Positions 9,769 to 18,521 of a DNA stretch of 64,000 nt are shown here, in pieces (position 1 is the stretch's first letter; the number at the start of each line of letters is the position of its first letter). The position numbers and the translations under genes were made by a program. Origin of the DNA: Alginatibacterium sediminis. Lineage in GTDB: Bacteria > Pseudomonadota > Gammaproteobacteria > Enterobacterales > Celerinatantimonadaceae. The notes beneath the pieces were generated by a model. The model searched no databases. It was not told the origin of the DNA and saw nothing but the letters and a program-made list of their open reading frames with translations. The stretch lies in the NCBI RefSeq assembly GCF_003610775.1, contig NZ_RAQO01000004.1, forward strand, positions 62,001-126,000. The letters run 5' to 3'.

Positions 9769-10731
9769 ATGATCAAAAAAATTGGAGTGCTGACAAGTGG
9801 CGGTGATGCGCCTGGCATGAATGCAGCCGTGCGTGCTGTTGTTCGTACAGCCTTGTCTAATGGCATTGAACCTTACGGGATCTATGACGGTTATTTAGGT
9901 CTGCATAACAACAACATCAAGAAGCTTGAGCGCTATAGCGTGTCTGACGTGATTAATCGCGGTGGTACATTCTTAGGTTCTGCTCGATTCCCTGAGTTCA
10001 AGGAATTGTCAGTACGTGAAGAAGCTGTAAAAAACCTGCGCGATCATGGCATAGAAGCTTTGGTTGTTATTGGCGGCGATGGCTCTTACATGGGCGCGAA
10101 AAAGCTAACTGAAATGGGATTCCCATGTATTGGTCTGCCAGGCACTATCGATAACGATATTGCAGGAACAGATTACACGATTGGTTATGATACAGCGCTC
10201 AATGTAGTGGTAGATGCCATCGATAGAATTCGTGACACTTCTTCGTCGCATAACCGAATTTCTCTTATCGAAATCATGGGTCGTTATTGTGGTGATTTAG
10301 CAATGCACGCCAGTATTGCGGGTGGAGCAGAGTATTTGATTATTCCAGAAGTTGGATTTGATCACGATGCTTTGCTGAAAAACCTACAAGACGGCGAAGA
10401 CAAAGGTAAGAAACACGCGATTATTGCAATCACCGAGCATATTGCTGATGTGAATAAACTCGCTAAAGAAATTGAAGCCGTGACTGACCGTGAAACACGA
10501 GCAACTATCTTAGGGCACATCCAACGTGGTGGCGTTCCTACTGCTCGTGACCGTGTTCTTGCTAGCCGCATGGGAGCATACGCTGTAACCATGTTAATGG
10601 AAGGCCTTGGTGGACGTTGTGTTGGTCTACAAGGCAATGACATGGTTCACCATGACATTATCGATTGCATTGAAAACATGCGTCGTCCTTTCAATAAAGA
10701 ACTCTATGATATCTCTCAGTCGTTGTTCTAA
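9769..10731 (+). CDS. pfkA: 6-phosphofructokinase PfkA
   Basis: PfkA is the ATP-dependent phosphofructokinase that commits fructose 6-phosphate to glycolysis in the cytoplasm. From this ATG the protein has 320 residues, exactly the E. coli length. GAGGAAAG lies just upstream as the ribosome binding site. An upstream TTG at 9757 would add four residues that the family lacks. The ATP site ([14 protein letters not shown]), the GGDGSYMGA loop and the catalytic PGTIDNDI with the base aspartate are intact, and so is the allosteric-site region GRYCGDLA. The gene stands alone with its own terminator. Confidence 0.97.
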   Translation: MIKKIGVLTSGGDAPGMNAAVRAVVRTALSNGIEPYGIYDGYLGLHNNNIKKLERYSVSDVINRGGTFLGSARFPEFKELSVREEAVKNLRDHGIEALVVIGGDGSYMGAKKLTEMGFPCIGLPGTIDNDIAGTDYTIGYDTALNVVVDAIDRIRDTSSSHNRISLIEIMGRYCGDLAMHASIAGGAEYLIIPEVGFDHDALLKNLQDGEDKGKKHAIIAITEHIADVNKLAKEIEAVTDRETRATILGHIQRGGVPTARDRVLASRMGAYAVTMLMEGLGGRCVGLQGNDMVHHDIIDCIENMRRPFNKELYDISQSLF

Positions 10732-10754
10732 AAACGATTGTTCGATTAAAAATC

Positions 10755-10779
10755 AACGCAGCCATAGGCTGCGTTTTTT
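10755..10779 (+). terminator. Intrinsic terminator after pfkA
   Basis: A 9-bp perfect stem AACGCAGCC/GGCTGCGTT with a 3-nt loop runs into a T tract. The following 10780-11228 is about 450 bases with no gene, tRNA or convincing promoter that I can identify. Confidence 0.9.
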
Positions 10780-11228
10780 GTATCTGGCAATCTTGTAAAT
10801 CGATAGCAACCACTAAGCTGCTTATCGACTTACGCTTTCTTGACACTATTGTTATACCTATCCCACTAATTATTTAATCAGCCTAGTCAACTATAATCAC
10901 TTATATCAGCGTCAAAAATGGTGTCATTAGGTCAACTAGTAACTGCGCTTTTTTCCTTGACCTAAGCAATTCTATATACAACTTATGACGACCAACTAAT
11001 GAGTAGGATTGGTATTAGCACCAAATTAACTTCCTCTTAATGGAATCTTTCGACACATCATGGACGCAATCCATCGTGCCATTCTATAAACGTCGTTTAA
11101 TTACCGTGCATAAGCGAAATACCAACCTAAGCTGACAAAAAATATGAATAACTTTTAGTCATATTTGCAGGGGGGGATCGGTTCTTTGATAAAGAAACTT
11201 CAGTTAGACTAAATATTCGCAGCTTTAA

Positions 11229-13541
11229 TTGGTGGTCAAATTGGTTGAGAAGCAAATCGACATATTCCCTTGGAGCGAAAGCTTTAACTTAGGCGTTCCT
11301 TTGCTTGATGAGCAACATCGAAAACTTGTGGACTTACTAAATGAAGTCGCCAGAACTATGACCTCGCAAAAGAGTGTCGATGGTTTAGACGTTTTGATCA
11401 ATAAAATGGTCGACTATGCAGAGTTCCACTTCGACGCAGAGGAAGAGTTCTGGAAACAAAAACTACCTGAAAGCAGGCAGATTACCGATCACCAGAATAA
11501 CCATATGGCTTTTATACAAAAGGCCAATTACCTATTGGAAAAAATGGAAGCTCAGGACACAGATCAGGATTGGTGGATTGAGGAATTATTGTCTTTTTTG
11601 GTGAATTGGTTAATCACTCATATTCTTGAGAGTGACAAGCATATGGTGTTGTTGGTTAAGGCACTAGAAGACGGTAAAACACTCGATGAGGCCCAGTTAT
11701 GGGCTCAGAGCAATGTGTATAGAGGCTCAAAGGACACCATTAAAGTTATCTTGAATTCTTGTAAAACTTTAACTAGAAACACTATTCAGTTGATGCGTGA
11801 AATAAGGATTAGAACAGAAACCGCTGACAAATTATTTGAATCTGAAACGCTGTTACAGCAAGCCATGGATTACGCCAAAATTGGCCGCTGGTCTCTCCCG
11901 TATAAAAGTGAAGAAGCCCAATGGTCTGCTCAAATGTATAAGATTTTTGGGATTTCAAAAGACAAAATACCAAGTCCCGAAACGCTGTGTGGCATTATGC
12001 AAGATGGTTTTCAAAACACGTTTATTGACTCAATAACCAATACCTTTGCAACGGGGCAAGAGCATCGAGTTGAATATCAAATTGTTAGGCCAATCGATGG
12101 CTTGTCGCGATGGATAGAGTGTCGCGGCAAGCTGATATCAAATGATGATGGAACGCCAAACAAAATATCTGGATTCATACAAGATATTACAGAACGGAAA
12201 AATAGTGAGTCAAAAGTCATTCAGTTGGCCTATTTTGATGCACTAACTGGCCTGCCAAACCGACGACTACTTCTTGATAGGTTGGAACAAATAGTGGTCA
12301 TGAGCGAACGAGAAGACAGTTATGCAGCTTTGGTTTTTATTGATCTGGACGATTTTAAAGACGTGAATGATAGTCATGGTCATGAGTATGGGGATGCATT
12401 ATTACAACAAGCGGCTAAGCGTGTCCAAGAGCTGATTAGAAAGGGAGATACATTAGCCCGAATTGGCGGCGACGAATTCCTTTTGGTTTTGACTAAACTC
12501 GATAAAGATAAATACACCGCAACAAATGCAACTAAAAATATTATCAATAAGGTTCTTAATGTATTGTCGAGTCCATTTCGAATCAACAGCGTCGATTTTA
12601 ACAGTAGCGCTAGCATTGGGGTCAGGTTATTTAACGACAACTCGGAAAGCGTATCGGAGTTGATGGGCCAAGCTGATATTGCTATGTATAGTGCTAAACA
12701 TTCGGGAAAAAACTCAGCTAGCTTTTACTCGCCCGACATGCAAAGTGAAATTACTCAGCGCGTAGAGCTAGAGCGTGACCTGCGCGCGGCAGTAGAGTTC
12801 AACGAATTTGAACTGTACTACCAACCTCAGGTTAATCATCAGAATAAAGTTACAGGTCTCGAAGCTTTAATACGGTGGCATCATCCAATTAAAGGGCTTG
12901 TACCTCCAAACGACTTTATTCATTCAGCAGAGAACAACGGGTTAATCATCCCTATCGGTGACTGGGTGCTTAGAAAGGCATGTGAACAGCTATCTGTTTG
13001 GGCTAATAATCAATCTACTGAGACCCTGACGATATCTGTTAACGTGAGCTACCGACAATTTAGGCAGCCAGGATTTATCTTCTCTGTTAGTTCTATAATT
13101 GAGCGTTACTCGTTTAATCCCGCACGACTAAAAATTGAATTGACCGAGACGATGCTGGTTGACGACATGGAAAGAACTGTAGCTTGCATGAATAAGCTTA
13201 AACAATACGGAGTTCAGCTTTCTCTAGATGATTTCGGAACCGGTTATTCATCGCTTCAATACCTAAAGCTACTACCGCTAAATCAGCTTAAAATTGACCG
13301 TTCCTTTGTTAGCGAACTAGAAACTGAGGTAAATGACCGTTCTATTGTCAAAACGATTATTTTAATGTCGCGCACCTTGGGTATAGAGGTCATTGCTGAA
13401 GGGGTAGAAACTGAGCACCAACGCAGTTATCTGATTAAGCATGGTTGTAGTCTTTTTCAAGGTTTTCATTTTGGGAAACCGATGCCATTAAGTGAGCTAA
13501 GCGCTTGGTTAGAGAACTACAGCAATGAGCACAACAAGTAA
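11229..13541 (+). CDS. Hemerythrin-PAS-GGDEF-EAL c-di-GMP signalling protein
   Basis: This 770-residue soluble protein has four parts. Residues 12-145 form a bacteriohemerythrin domain with all seven expected diiron ligands (His30, His67, Glu71, His88, His92, His131, Asp136). A PAS domain at about 205-325 is followed by the usual PAC ending. The GGDEF domain has an intact GGDEF at 413-417 and an RxxD inhibitory site (RKGD) five residues before it. The EAL domain has EALIRW from 545, LTETML, DDFGTGYSS and EVIAEGVET. It probably links oxygen or redox sensing to c-di-GMP synthesis and/or breakdown. The balance of the two activities cannot be told from sequence. The start is uncertain: TTG 11229 or GTG 11232, with no clear ribosome binding site. 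Confidence 0.93.
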   Translation: MVVKLVEKQIDIFPWSESFNLGVPLLDEQHRKLVDLLNEVARTMTSQKSVDGLDVLINKMVDYAEFHFDAEEEFWKQKLPESRQITDHQNNHMAFIQKANYLLEKMEAQDTDQDWWIEELLSFLVNWLITHILESDKHMVLLVKALEDGKTLDEAQLWAQSNVYRGSKDTIKVILNSCKTLTRNTIQLMREIRIRTETADKLFESETLLQQAMDYAKIGRWSLPYKSEEAQWSAQMYKIFGISKDKIPSPETLCGIMQDGFQNTFIDSITNTFATGQEHRVEYQIVRPIDGLSRWIECRGKLISNDDGTPNKISGFIQDITERKNSESKVIQLAYFDALTGLPNRRLLLDRLEQIVVMSEREDSYAALVFIDLDDFKDVNDSHGHEYGDALLQQAAKRVQELIRKGDTLARIGGDEFLLVLTKLDKDKYTATNATKNIINKVLNVLSSPFRINSVDFNSSASIGVRLFNDNSESVSELMGQADIAMYSAKHSGKNSASFYSPDMQSEITQRVELERDLRAAVEFNEFELYYQPQVNHQNKVTGLEALIRWHHPIKGLVPPNDFIHSAENNGLIIPIGDWVLRKACEQLSVWANNQSTETLTISVNVSYRQFRQPGFIFSVSSIIERYSFNPARLKIELTETMLVDDMERTVACMNKLKQYGVQLSLDDFGTGYSSLQYLKLLPLNQLKIDRSFVSELETEVNDRSIVKTIILMSRTLGIEVIAEGVETEHQRSYLIKHGCSLFQGFHFGKPMPLSELSAWLENYSNEHNK

Positions 13542-13796
13542 TATGTATTCTAGCTTCATACATGCTTATGACGGTGTGCAATCTAAATCTCTACTTATTA
13601 AGGTGATGCGATGTCATCACTGAGCTGGTAGCTTAGCAACGGGCTGCGGAAGTCACAATGGGTGAAAGAAATTAACTCAATTCTAAGCAGACAAGACCTA
13701 TTCAAATAGCTAACGGTCAGAACAGATTTGAGTTACGTATAAGTGACATACTAAGCAACCCGAGAGCGAAACTTACGCAATGGTCTTTAAGAAAAG

Positions 13797-14231
13797 CTAT
13801 ATATTGGGGTCATTGGGGTGAGCTTGTCCGGCTCCCTTTTCGAGTAAGTTTTTTAAGCTTACGGTTAGGAAGAACCCCCATTTTGAATTGCAATGCATGA
13901 AAAACTCATCAGTTTCAGCCCAACCTAGGTTGCTAAATTCAAGCGCCGCACCTCGCTCGTGTGCTTGAATATTAAACTGGAATGCATCTGTGCCAACCCA
14001 TGGACCATCTATGCATTTCCAACAGACGCGTTCATTAGGGACTAGGTCTGTTATTTTCATTTCAACTTTGTGTTCTGAGTTTGCACCAAAATAGAATCTT
14101 GCAACTGTACCTACTTTGTTTTCTGTTTCAGCCTTAGTCCACCATGCGCTTAACAGTTCTTGCTGTGTTAACGCAGCATAAACTTTTTCTGGTGATGTCT
14201 CGATAACAATCCGGTGTAAAATGTCAGTCAT
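13797..14231 (-). CDS. AHSA1/SRPBCC-domain protein (second copy)
   Basis: This 144-residue protein belongs to the START-like SRPBCC superfamily, AHSA1 (activator of Hsp90 ATPase homology) branch. It opens with the usual pattern IVIETSPEKVYAALTQQELLSAWWT, a beta strand and helix lining the hydrophobic cavity. The ligand is unknown. An AAAGGA ribosome binding site precedes the ATG. It is the third gene after the ArsR-type regulator, but an 80-nt gap before it holds a copy of the same palindrome that overlaps the regulator's promoter. It may therefore have its own regulated promoter. No terminator is visible downstream. Confidence 0.8.
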   Translation of the reverse strand: MTDILHRIVIETSPEKVYAALTQQELLSAWWTKAETENKVGTVARFYFGANSEHKVEMKITDLVPNERVCWKCIDGPWVGTDAFQFNIQAHERGAALEFSNLGWAETDEFFMHCNSKWGFFLTVSLKNLLEKGAGQAHPNDPNI

Positions 14232-14254
14232 ATTATTTTCCTTTTTGTTTCATA

Positions 14255-14276
14255 AACTACACCAAAAGGTGTACTA
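14255..14276 (-). promoter_or_regulatory. Second ArsR-type operator candidate
   Basis: A palindrome with arms ACTACACC and GGTGTACT separated by AAAA. The right half is nearly identical to the palindrome at the regulator's own promoter (shared CACCANAAGGTGTACTA). It lies 24-45 nt upstream of the second AHSA1 gene, where an internal promoter would be expected. Confidence 0.55.
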
Positions 14277-14310
14277 ATTGGGTGATAAATTAAGTAAACA
14301 GTACATGTTG

Positions 14311-14772
14311 TTATTGTAAAAAATGGGTCAAAGAATCTAAGGAACTAGACCAACCAAATTTGTGGCCATCTAAGGACTCTTTGCTTGGAAGTTGCTCATG
14401 GGTAAGCGTTAGTTCAGTGGTTTGCTTAATAGGTTTAAACCCGATGCTAACGACAGTTTGAGCAACTAAACCTTCGCTACCTTTACATGATTGATCAACA
14501 AGCATCCAGGTAAATGCCAACTTATGCGGTTTGGATATTTCAAGGTAATTCCCAAAGTGCCGTATATGAATACCGTCAGGTGAGCAAATCTCAATCTCAT
14601 AGCTGCCACCGACATACAACTGTAGCTCTGAGCGTTTTACAGTAAAACCTTGAGGGCCGAACCAATTAGCGAGGACCTCAGGTTTTGTCCAGGCATCGAA
14701 TACTCTCTCAACAGGCGCATTAAAAACGCGTTTAAGCACCAGTTTATCTCTAAGACCTTCTGTGTTGGTCAT
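14311..14772 (-). CDS. AHSA1/SRPBCC-domain protein (first copy)
   Basis: This 153-residue SRPBCC/AHSA1-family protein shows the signature LVLKRVFNAPVERVFDAWTKPEVLANWFGP followed by a beta-rich body (YVGGSYEIEI) and a C-terminal helix. Such proteins are often encoded beside ArsR-type regulators, but their ligand and reaction are generally not established. The start codon overlaps the regulator's stop (ATGA), so the two are translationally coupled. It resembles the next gene in fold but is clearly diverged from it, so this is not a recent duplication. Confidence 0.83.
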   Translation of the reverse strand: MTNTEGLRDKLVLKRVFNAPVERVFDAWTKPEVLANWFGPQGFTVKRSELQLYVGGSYEIEICSPDGIHIRHFGNYLEISKPHKLAFTWMLVDQSCKGSEGLVAQTVVSIGFKPIKQTTELTLTHEQLPSKESLDGHKFGWSSSLDSLTHFLQ

Positions 14773-15101
14773 TTAACGTCCTCAGCTAAATAAGCATCGA
14801 GAGCATCAAGTTTGTTATTCCAAAATCGCTCATAAAATAACACCCACTCTGATAGTACAGATAAGGGTTGTGGCTCTAGACGGCAACGATGAACGCGGCC
14901 TTCAATAGATCGGCTTAACAAGCCAGATTTCTCTAATACTTTTAAGTGCTTTGTAATCGCAGATTTGCTGATATTAAAGGGTTTGGACAGATCAGCCACA
15001 GACATGCTTTCATCGCTAAGACGCATTAGCATTGCTCTTCTGGTTGGGTCCGAAAGCGCAGAAAAAATCTGACTTAGTTGTTGTTCATTATAGTTCACCA
15101 T
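14769..15101 (-). CDS. ArsR/SmtB-family winged-helix transcriptional regulator
   Basis: A DNA-binding repressor of about 110 residues. The winged helix starts at IFSALSDPTRRAMLMRLSDE and the recognition helix lies in ISKSAITKHLKVLEKSGLL. There are no cysteine pairs of the metal-sensing alpha3 or alpha5 type, so a metal ligand is not supported. The start used here is the ATG at 15101, read as MVNYNEQQ. The frame is open further to a TTG at 15137, but that TTG is part of a consensus -35 box, so the longer form is unlikely. The gene heads a three-gene unit with two AHSA1 proteins and overlaps the first by 4 nt. Confidence 0.87.
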   Translation of the reverse strand: MVNYNEQQLSQIFSALSDPTRRAMLMRLSDESMSVADLSKPFNISKSAITKHLKVLEKSGLLSRSIEGRVHRCRLEPQPLSVLSEWVLFYERFWNNKLDALDAYLAEDVK

Positions 15102-15112
15102 AAGGTGTACTA
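15091..15112 (-). promoter_or_regulatory. Operator candidate overlapping the -10 box and start codon of the ArsR-type gene
   Basis: An 18-of-22 match palindrome with arms TAGTNCACC and GGTGNACTA. It covers part of the -10 box and the ATG of the regulator, the placement expected for tight autorepression. A related copy lies at 14255-14276. Confidence 0.65.
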
Positions 15113-15137
15113 TAGGTATCGAGCTTTTAACTGTCAA
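15109..15137 (-). promoter_or_regulatory. Sigma-70 promoter of the ArsR-type operon
   Basis: TTGACA (15137-15132) and TATAGT (15114-15109) are separated by exactly 17 nt. The expected transcription start falls at 15101-15102, on or next to the A of the ATG, so the mRNA would be leaderless. Confidence 0.75.
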
Positions 15138-15326
15138 ATAATTGCTTGAATGTTTGAGAGCTAATAATCATGGTTTCAACAAAAGCTTAGGCCGGGGGTT
15201 AGTGCACTTTAACCTTTTGAGTCGGGAATTTAGCGCGCATATCTCGCGAATTTTGCTCTATCAATCTCCTAAGTCTGGCAACATTGCATGGAGATAACAG
15301 GTGTTATAAAAGCATTGTGCCTGCTT

Positions 15327-15896
15327 TTAGACATGCGAGGCGACTCGAGCACTTTTGAGCAGCGAAAACAGGCCAATTAAGAATACGCAAAGTAGCATCA
15401 CGCTTAGTGCGGTTAAGTTGGCAATTCCAAAACTATTCACCTGCTCACCGAAAAAGTAGCCACCGCCAACTAAAATACTGACCCACAAGGCTGCTGAGCT
15501 CATATTCATTAAGGTAAACTTTTTCCAGCCAATATCAGTTAGTCCTAAGGGGAGTGCTCCAATAGTGCGCAGCCCTTTGGGATAGCGGTAGATAAATATG
15601 TAGGCGTTTGCGTATTGTTGGGATAAGTTACGGGCTGTTTCAAATAAGCCTTTCAATCGTGGTGAGCGTTCCACCCATGTTGTGCCATAAGCTTTTGCCA
15701 AGGCAAAGCGGAGTTCATCACCAAGGTAAGCTCCTAAAAATACGGATAGCGCAACATACTGCAGGTCAAGTACACCTGTATAAGCAGCGTATCCTGCAAA
15801 TAACGGTAACCAGCCACTTTTTAACGCGCAATAAGCAAATAGGATGAAGTAGACCAGCAAACCATATTGGACTAATAAATCGTTTAAGCTTTGCAT
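15327..15896 (-). CDS. DedA-family (VTT domain) membrane protein
   Basis: A polytopic inner-membrane protein of about 189 residues. It has the DedA/VTT features: a hydrophobic re-entrant region, an acidic GAYLGDELRFALAK segment and the basic motif YRYPKGLRTIGALPLGL. Proteins of this family are implicated in membrane lipid (undecaprenyl phosphate or phospholipid) translocation and proton-dependent homeostasis. No specific substrate is implied here. Two in-frame ATGs exist (15908 and 15896). The second is preferred because GGGGAT lies 5-10 nt before it. The gene is monocistronic and its neighbours give no functional hint. Confidence 0.8.
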   Translation of the reverse strand: MQSLNDLLVQYGLLVYFILFAYCALKSGWLPLFAGYAAYTGVLDLQYVALSVFLGAYLGDELRFALAKAYGTTWVERSPRLKGLFETARNLSQQYANAYIFIYRYPKGLRTIGALPLGLTDIGWKKFTLMNMSSAALWVSILVGGGYFFGEQVNSFGIANLTALSVMLLCVFLIGLFSLLKSARVASHV

Positions 15897-16194
15897 TTGT
15901 ATCCCCATTACTAGAAGCCATTTTCGTCAGTGTTTTTCAAACTATACTTAGCACTTACGTAACTTTGGGGTGAATAGTTCATTGTCGAATGCAGCCTACG
16001 CTTTAGATCGAACAGCTTGTTGTTCGATAAAAAATAGCTAGTGCGGACTTGTTAATAGCTGATTTATATTGAGCTGAAAGGGGAGGGAGCTCAGTATGGA
16101 TATCGTTAAGCAACTGCATTCAAGCCTTTAACTACGGGTATAACCGTTAAATAGTTTAAACGGTTAGCGAAACTTTTCGCTTTGTACTGAAAGC

Positions 16195-17472
16195 CTACAT
16201 AACTTCTGATTTGCCTAATGGTAATTTGGCGATACCAAGCGTATTTTTGCCCTGATTTTTGGAACGATAAAGAGCCTGATCCGCATAGCTTAGCATTTGC
16301 AGCGCCAGATCTTTTATTTCTATGTGTTCCGGCCCGGCGCATACCATACCAAATGAGCAAGTTGCGTTAAATTTGTGATGACTTATGCCAATTTTAGTTT
16401 CAGCTATTCTGTGGCGGATACGTTCAACTAGATTAATTGCGTGACTATCTTGCTGCAAATCGGTCAACAACAGAACAAATTCATCCCCCCCTAACCGGGC
16501 AAAGCAATCAAAGGATCGAATAGTTTCTTTAGTAATGCTAGCAATTGACTTTAATAACTCGTCTCCGTTAGCGTGACCATAACGATCATTAACCGTTTTA
16601 AAGTTATCAACGTCAAAGATGCACAAGTAAAGTCTCGTAGAACCACTGTGATCTAAAACGCTAAGTGCTTCTGCCAAACGGATCTCGAAATAACTGCGCG
16701 AAAAGGCTTGAGTTAGATGGTCATACATAAGTTGGTTACTTAATTGACGTCTATCTTCGTAAAGGTTGTCAATGTGTAGCACCAAGATCCAGGCTATACA
16801 GCAAGTCACTAAAAATGAACCTATCCAAGTTAGTGGAGGTAAATTAAGTACTTGTATGCCAGTTAGGGTGTCGCTTACCCCCGTGATCATCCAGACTATG
16901 GTTGCAACTAAAAGTAGTTGCACGGTGCGCATTGACTGATGTTCTCGATTTCCATGTTGACGAATGTATACCCGGATAAGAATTACAATGCAGTACGCGG
17001 CTAAAATTAAGACCCAAGCCCCCCAAAGCTGAAACAGTGGACCAAAGGCAAGCCCAGTATAGTATTCTGATGTTGGATAGAATGCTTTGTCTAAAAAGTA
17101 AGGATTTGGGACGATGGCCAACAACGAAAAAAACGTACAAATGGCATAGCACCATTTAAGAAAAACCGGTGCTTTGTAGTTAAAGAAAGACACATAAAAA
17201 TGTAGTCCTAGTACTATGGTGAACATAGCCGTAATAATAGAAACACGATTTGATATATTGAGCGCGTCTAAGTTATCAGCTGAGTTAATGAGTACTGCAA
17301 AAGCCCCTAGAAAAACACCACTAACCAAGGCCGATAGCGAGAACAGAAAGTAAAATTCTACGGCTTCTTCATAGCGTGATCTAAGGCGGTAATATAAAAG
17401 CATGAAGAAAAAGCCAAGGATCAAACTGATGCTAGACGTAATAATAAGCGGTAATGACAATATCTGAACCAT
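16195..17472 (-). CDS. Membrane-bound diguanylate cyclase (GGDEF)
   Basis: A 425-residue protein with about seven N-terminal transmembrane segments (residues 5-235) and a C-terminal GGDEF domain from about residue 250. The active motif RLGGDEF is intact at 328-332 and is preceded by an RxxD inhibitory site (RSFD) exactly five residues upstream. It should make c-di-GMP from two GTP with product feedback. The sensory part resembles 7TM sensor modules, but I cannot assign its signal. AGGGAAAG lies before the ATG. It points in the same direction as the PilZ gene upstream, with a 276-nt gap (17473-17748). Confidence 0.92.
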   Translation of the reverse strand: MVQILSLPLIITSSISLILGFFFMLLYYRLRSRYEEAVEFYFLFSLSALVSGVFLGAFAVLINSADNLDALNISNRVSIITAMFTIVLGLHFYVSFFNYKAPVFLKWCYAICTFFSLLAIVPNPYFLDKAFYPTSEYYTGLAFGPLFQLWGAWVLILAAYCIVILIRVYIRQHGNREHQSMRTVQLLLVATIVWMITGVSDTLTGIQVLNLPPLTWIGSFLVTCCIAWILVLHIDNLYEDRRQLSNQLMYDHLTQAFSRSYFEIRLAEALSVLDHSGSTRLYLCIFDVDNFKTVNDRYGHANGDELLKSIASITKETIRSFDCFARLGGDEFVLLLTDLQQDSHAINLVERIRHRIAETKIGISHHKFNATCSFGMVCAGPEHIEIKDLALQMLSYADQALYRSKNQGKNTLGIAKLPLGKSEVM

Positions 17473-17748
17473 ACACTTTCCCTAAAAAGACCGCAAAAGA
17501 CCAAGCGCAGCTGCTGGGCAGCCTTTTAGTGCAAAGGTAATGCTTTCGTTTCTAATTCCTTGGAGCCATAAACTGTGTTGATGAAAGCTGATATCAATCA
17601 AGCAACTGAGTTTACGATTACTAGCAGTAAAACATAAGTAAAGGCTAAATTAGTTTGTTCAACTGCGCGAGCCTAATACTAATCTTAAGACGCTAAGCAA
17701 TATTGTTATTGATCAATATTTAAGCTTTATGGGGGTGGAAATCAACAG

Positions 17749-18444
17749 TTATTTTTGACTATCAATTTGAATATGGTGGTTGATGACATGTTGGCTAACT
17801 TGTATCCGCTGTTTTTCGTTCATTTCAAATGATAAGCCAAACTGAGAGTGGGCATTTGCAGCTTTTAGTTCACTATTGATACTACAAACCTTAGTTTCCA
17901 CTTTTTGAAGCGGGTCACTGTCACTTAAGCGGTATTGCAAAATGACCGGCGCATTGACTAACTTTTTAGCAGGTTCAGGTCCTTCAAATCCGCAACCCTT
18001 AACTGAGATATCAATGATTTGGCCTTCGCTGAGAATATTACCAGTGTCAGGCTCTAATAGCTGGGCATCTAAACTAACTTTAAAACGAGCATGTTGACGT
18101 AAGGTGGTTGTTTGCACCTGGCTTGGGTATTGCAGCACTATCCAGCGGCCAATTACAGTCATGGTTTGCTTAATACTGGTGCGAAATGCCAATATTGGGG
18201 CTTCTGGCTCGTGGGAATTTAGCATTCTAACAATGACATTGCGGCCTTCGTGGACAAGCTCTCGCGCATTGGCCCAAGAGTTGTCATGACCAATTCCAAG
18301 AATGATACAAACCCCAGGGTCTATACCGATCAAACGTGAACGCAAGCGTACACTTCTGGTCGGTTCTATTAGCTGTAAACTAACTGCAGTATCACAGGGG
18401 GTCGAGTTAAGTTGTACCAATTCATTTGAAGCCAATTTGTCCAC
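17749..18444 (-). CDS. YcgR-like PilZ-domain c-di-GMP receptor
   Basis: A 231-residue soluble protein with an N-terminal YcgR-like beta domain (about 20-110) and a C-terminal PilZ domain. The c-di-GMP binding signature is complete: RQHAR (Arg116, Arg120) and DISVKG (Asp145, Ser147, Gly150). This two-domain layout is that of flagellar brake-type receptors, so a role in motility or surface behaviour is likely but inferred. The start is a GTG. The gene lies between a chemoreceptor gene and a diguanylate cyclase gene on the same strand. Confidence 0.85.
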   Translation of the reverse strand: MDKLASNELVQLNSTPCDTAVSLQLIEPTRSVRLRSRLIGIDPGVCIILGIGHDNSWANARELVHEGRNVIVRMLNSHEPEAPILAFRTSIKQTMTVIGRWIVLQYPSQVQTTTLRQHARFKVSLDAQLLEPDTGNILSEGQIIDISVKGCGFEGPEPAKKLVNAPVILQYRLSDSDPLQKVETKVCSINSELKAANAHSQFGLSFEMNEKQRIQVSQHVINHHIQIDSQK

Positions 18445-18521
18445 GTTTTAATTCTGCCTATTGTCGCAATCCAATCAATTGTAGTTTAAATCCGTTTATG
18501 TTTATCTTTGCGTCAATAGAC

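Noticed and set aside
13603-13620. GTGATG/CATCAC inverted repeat after the hemerythrin protein gene
   Set aside because: A 6-bp stem without a T run; too weak for a terminator and no neighbouring promoter.
13797-14772. The two AHSA1 genes as a recent tandem duplication
   Set aside because: The proteins share the fold and opening pattern but differ widely in sequence, so duplication, if any, is old.
15102-15137. TTG-started N-terminal extension of the ArsR-type regulator
   Set aside because: The TTG is part of a TTGACA -35 box, and the winged-helix domain starts after Met at 15101.
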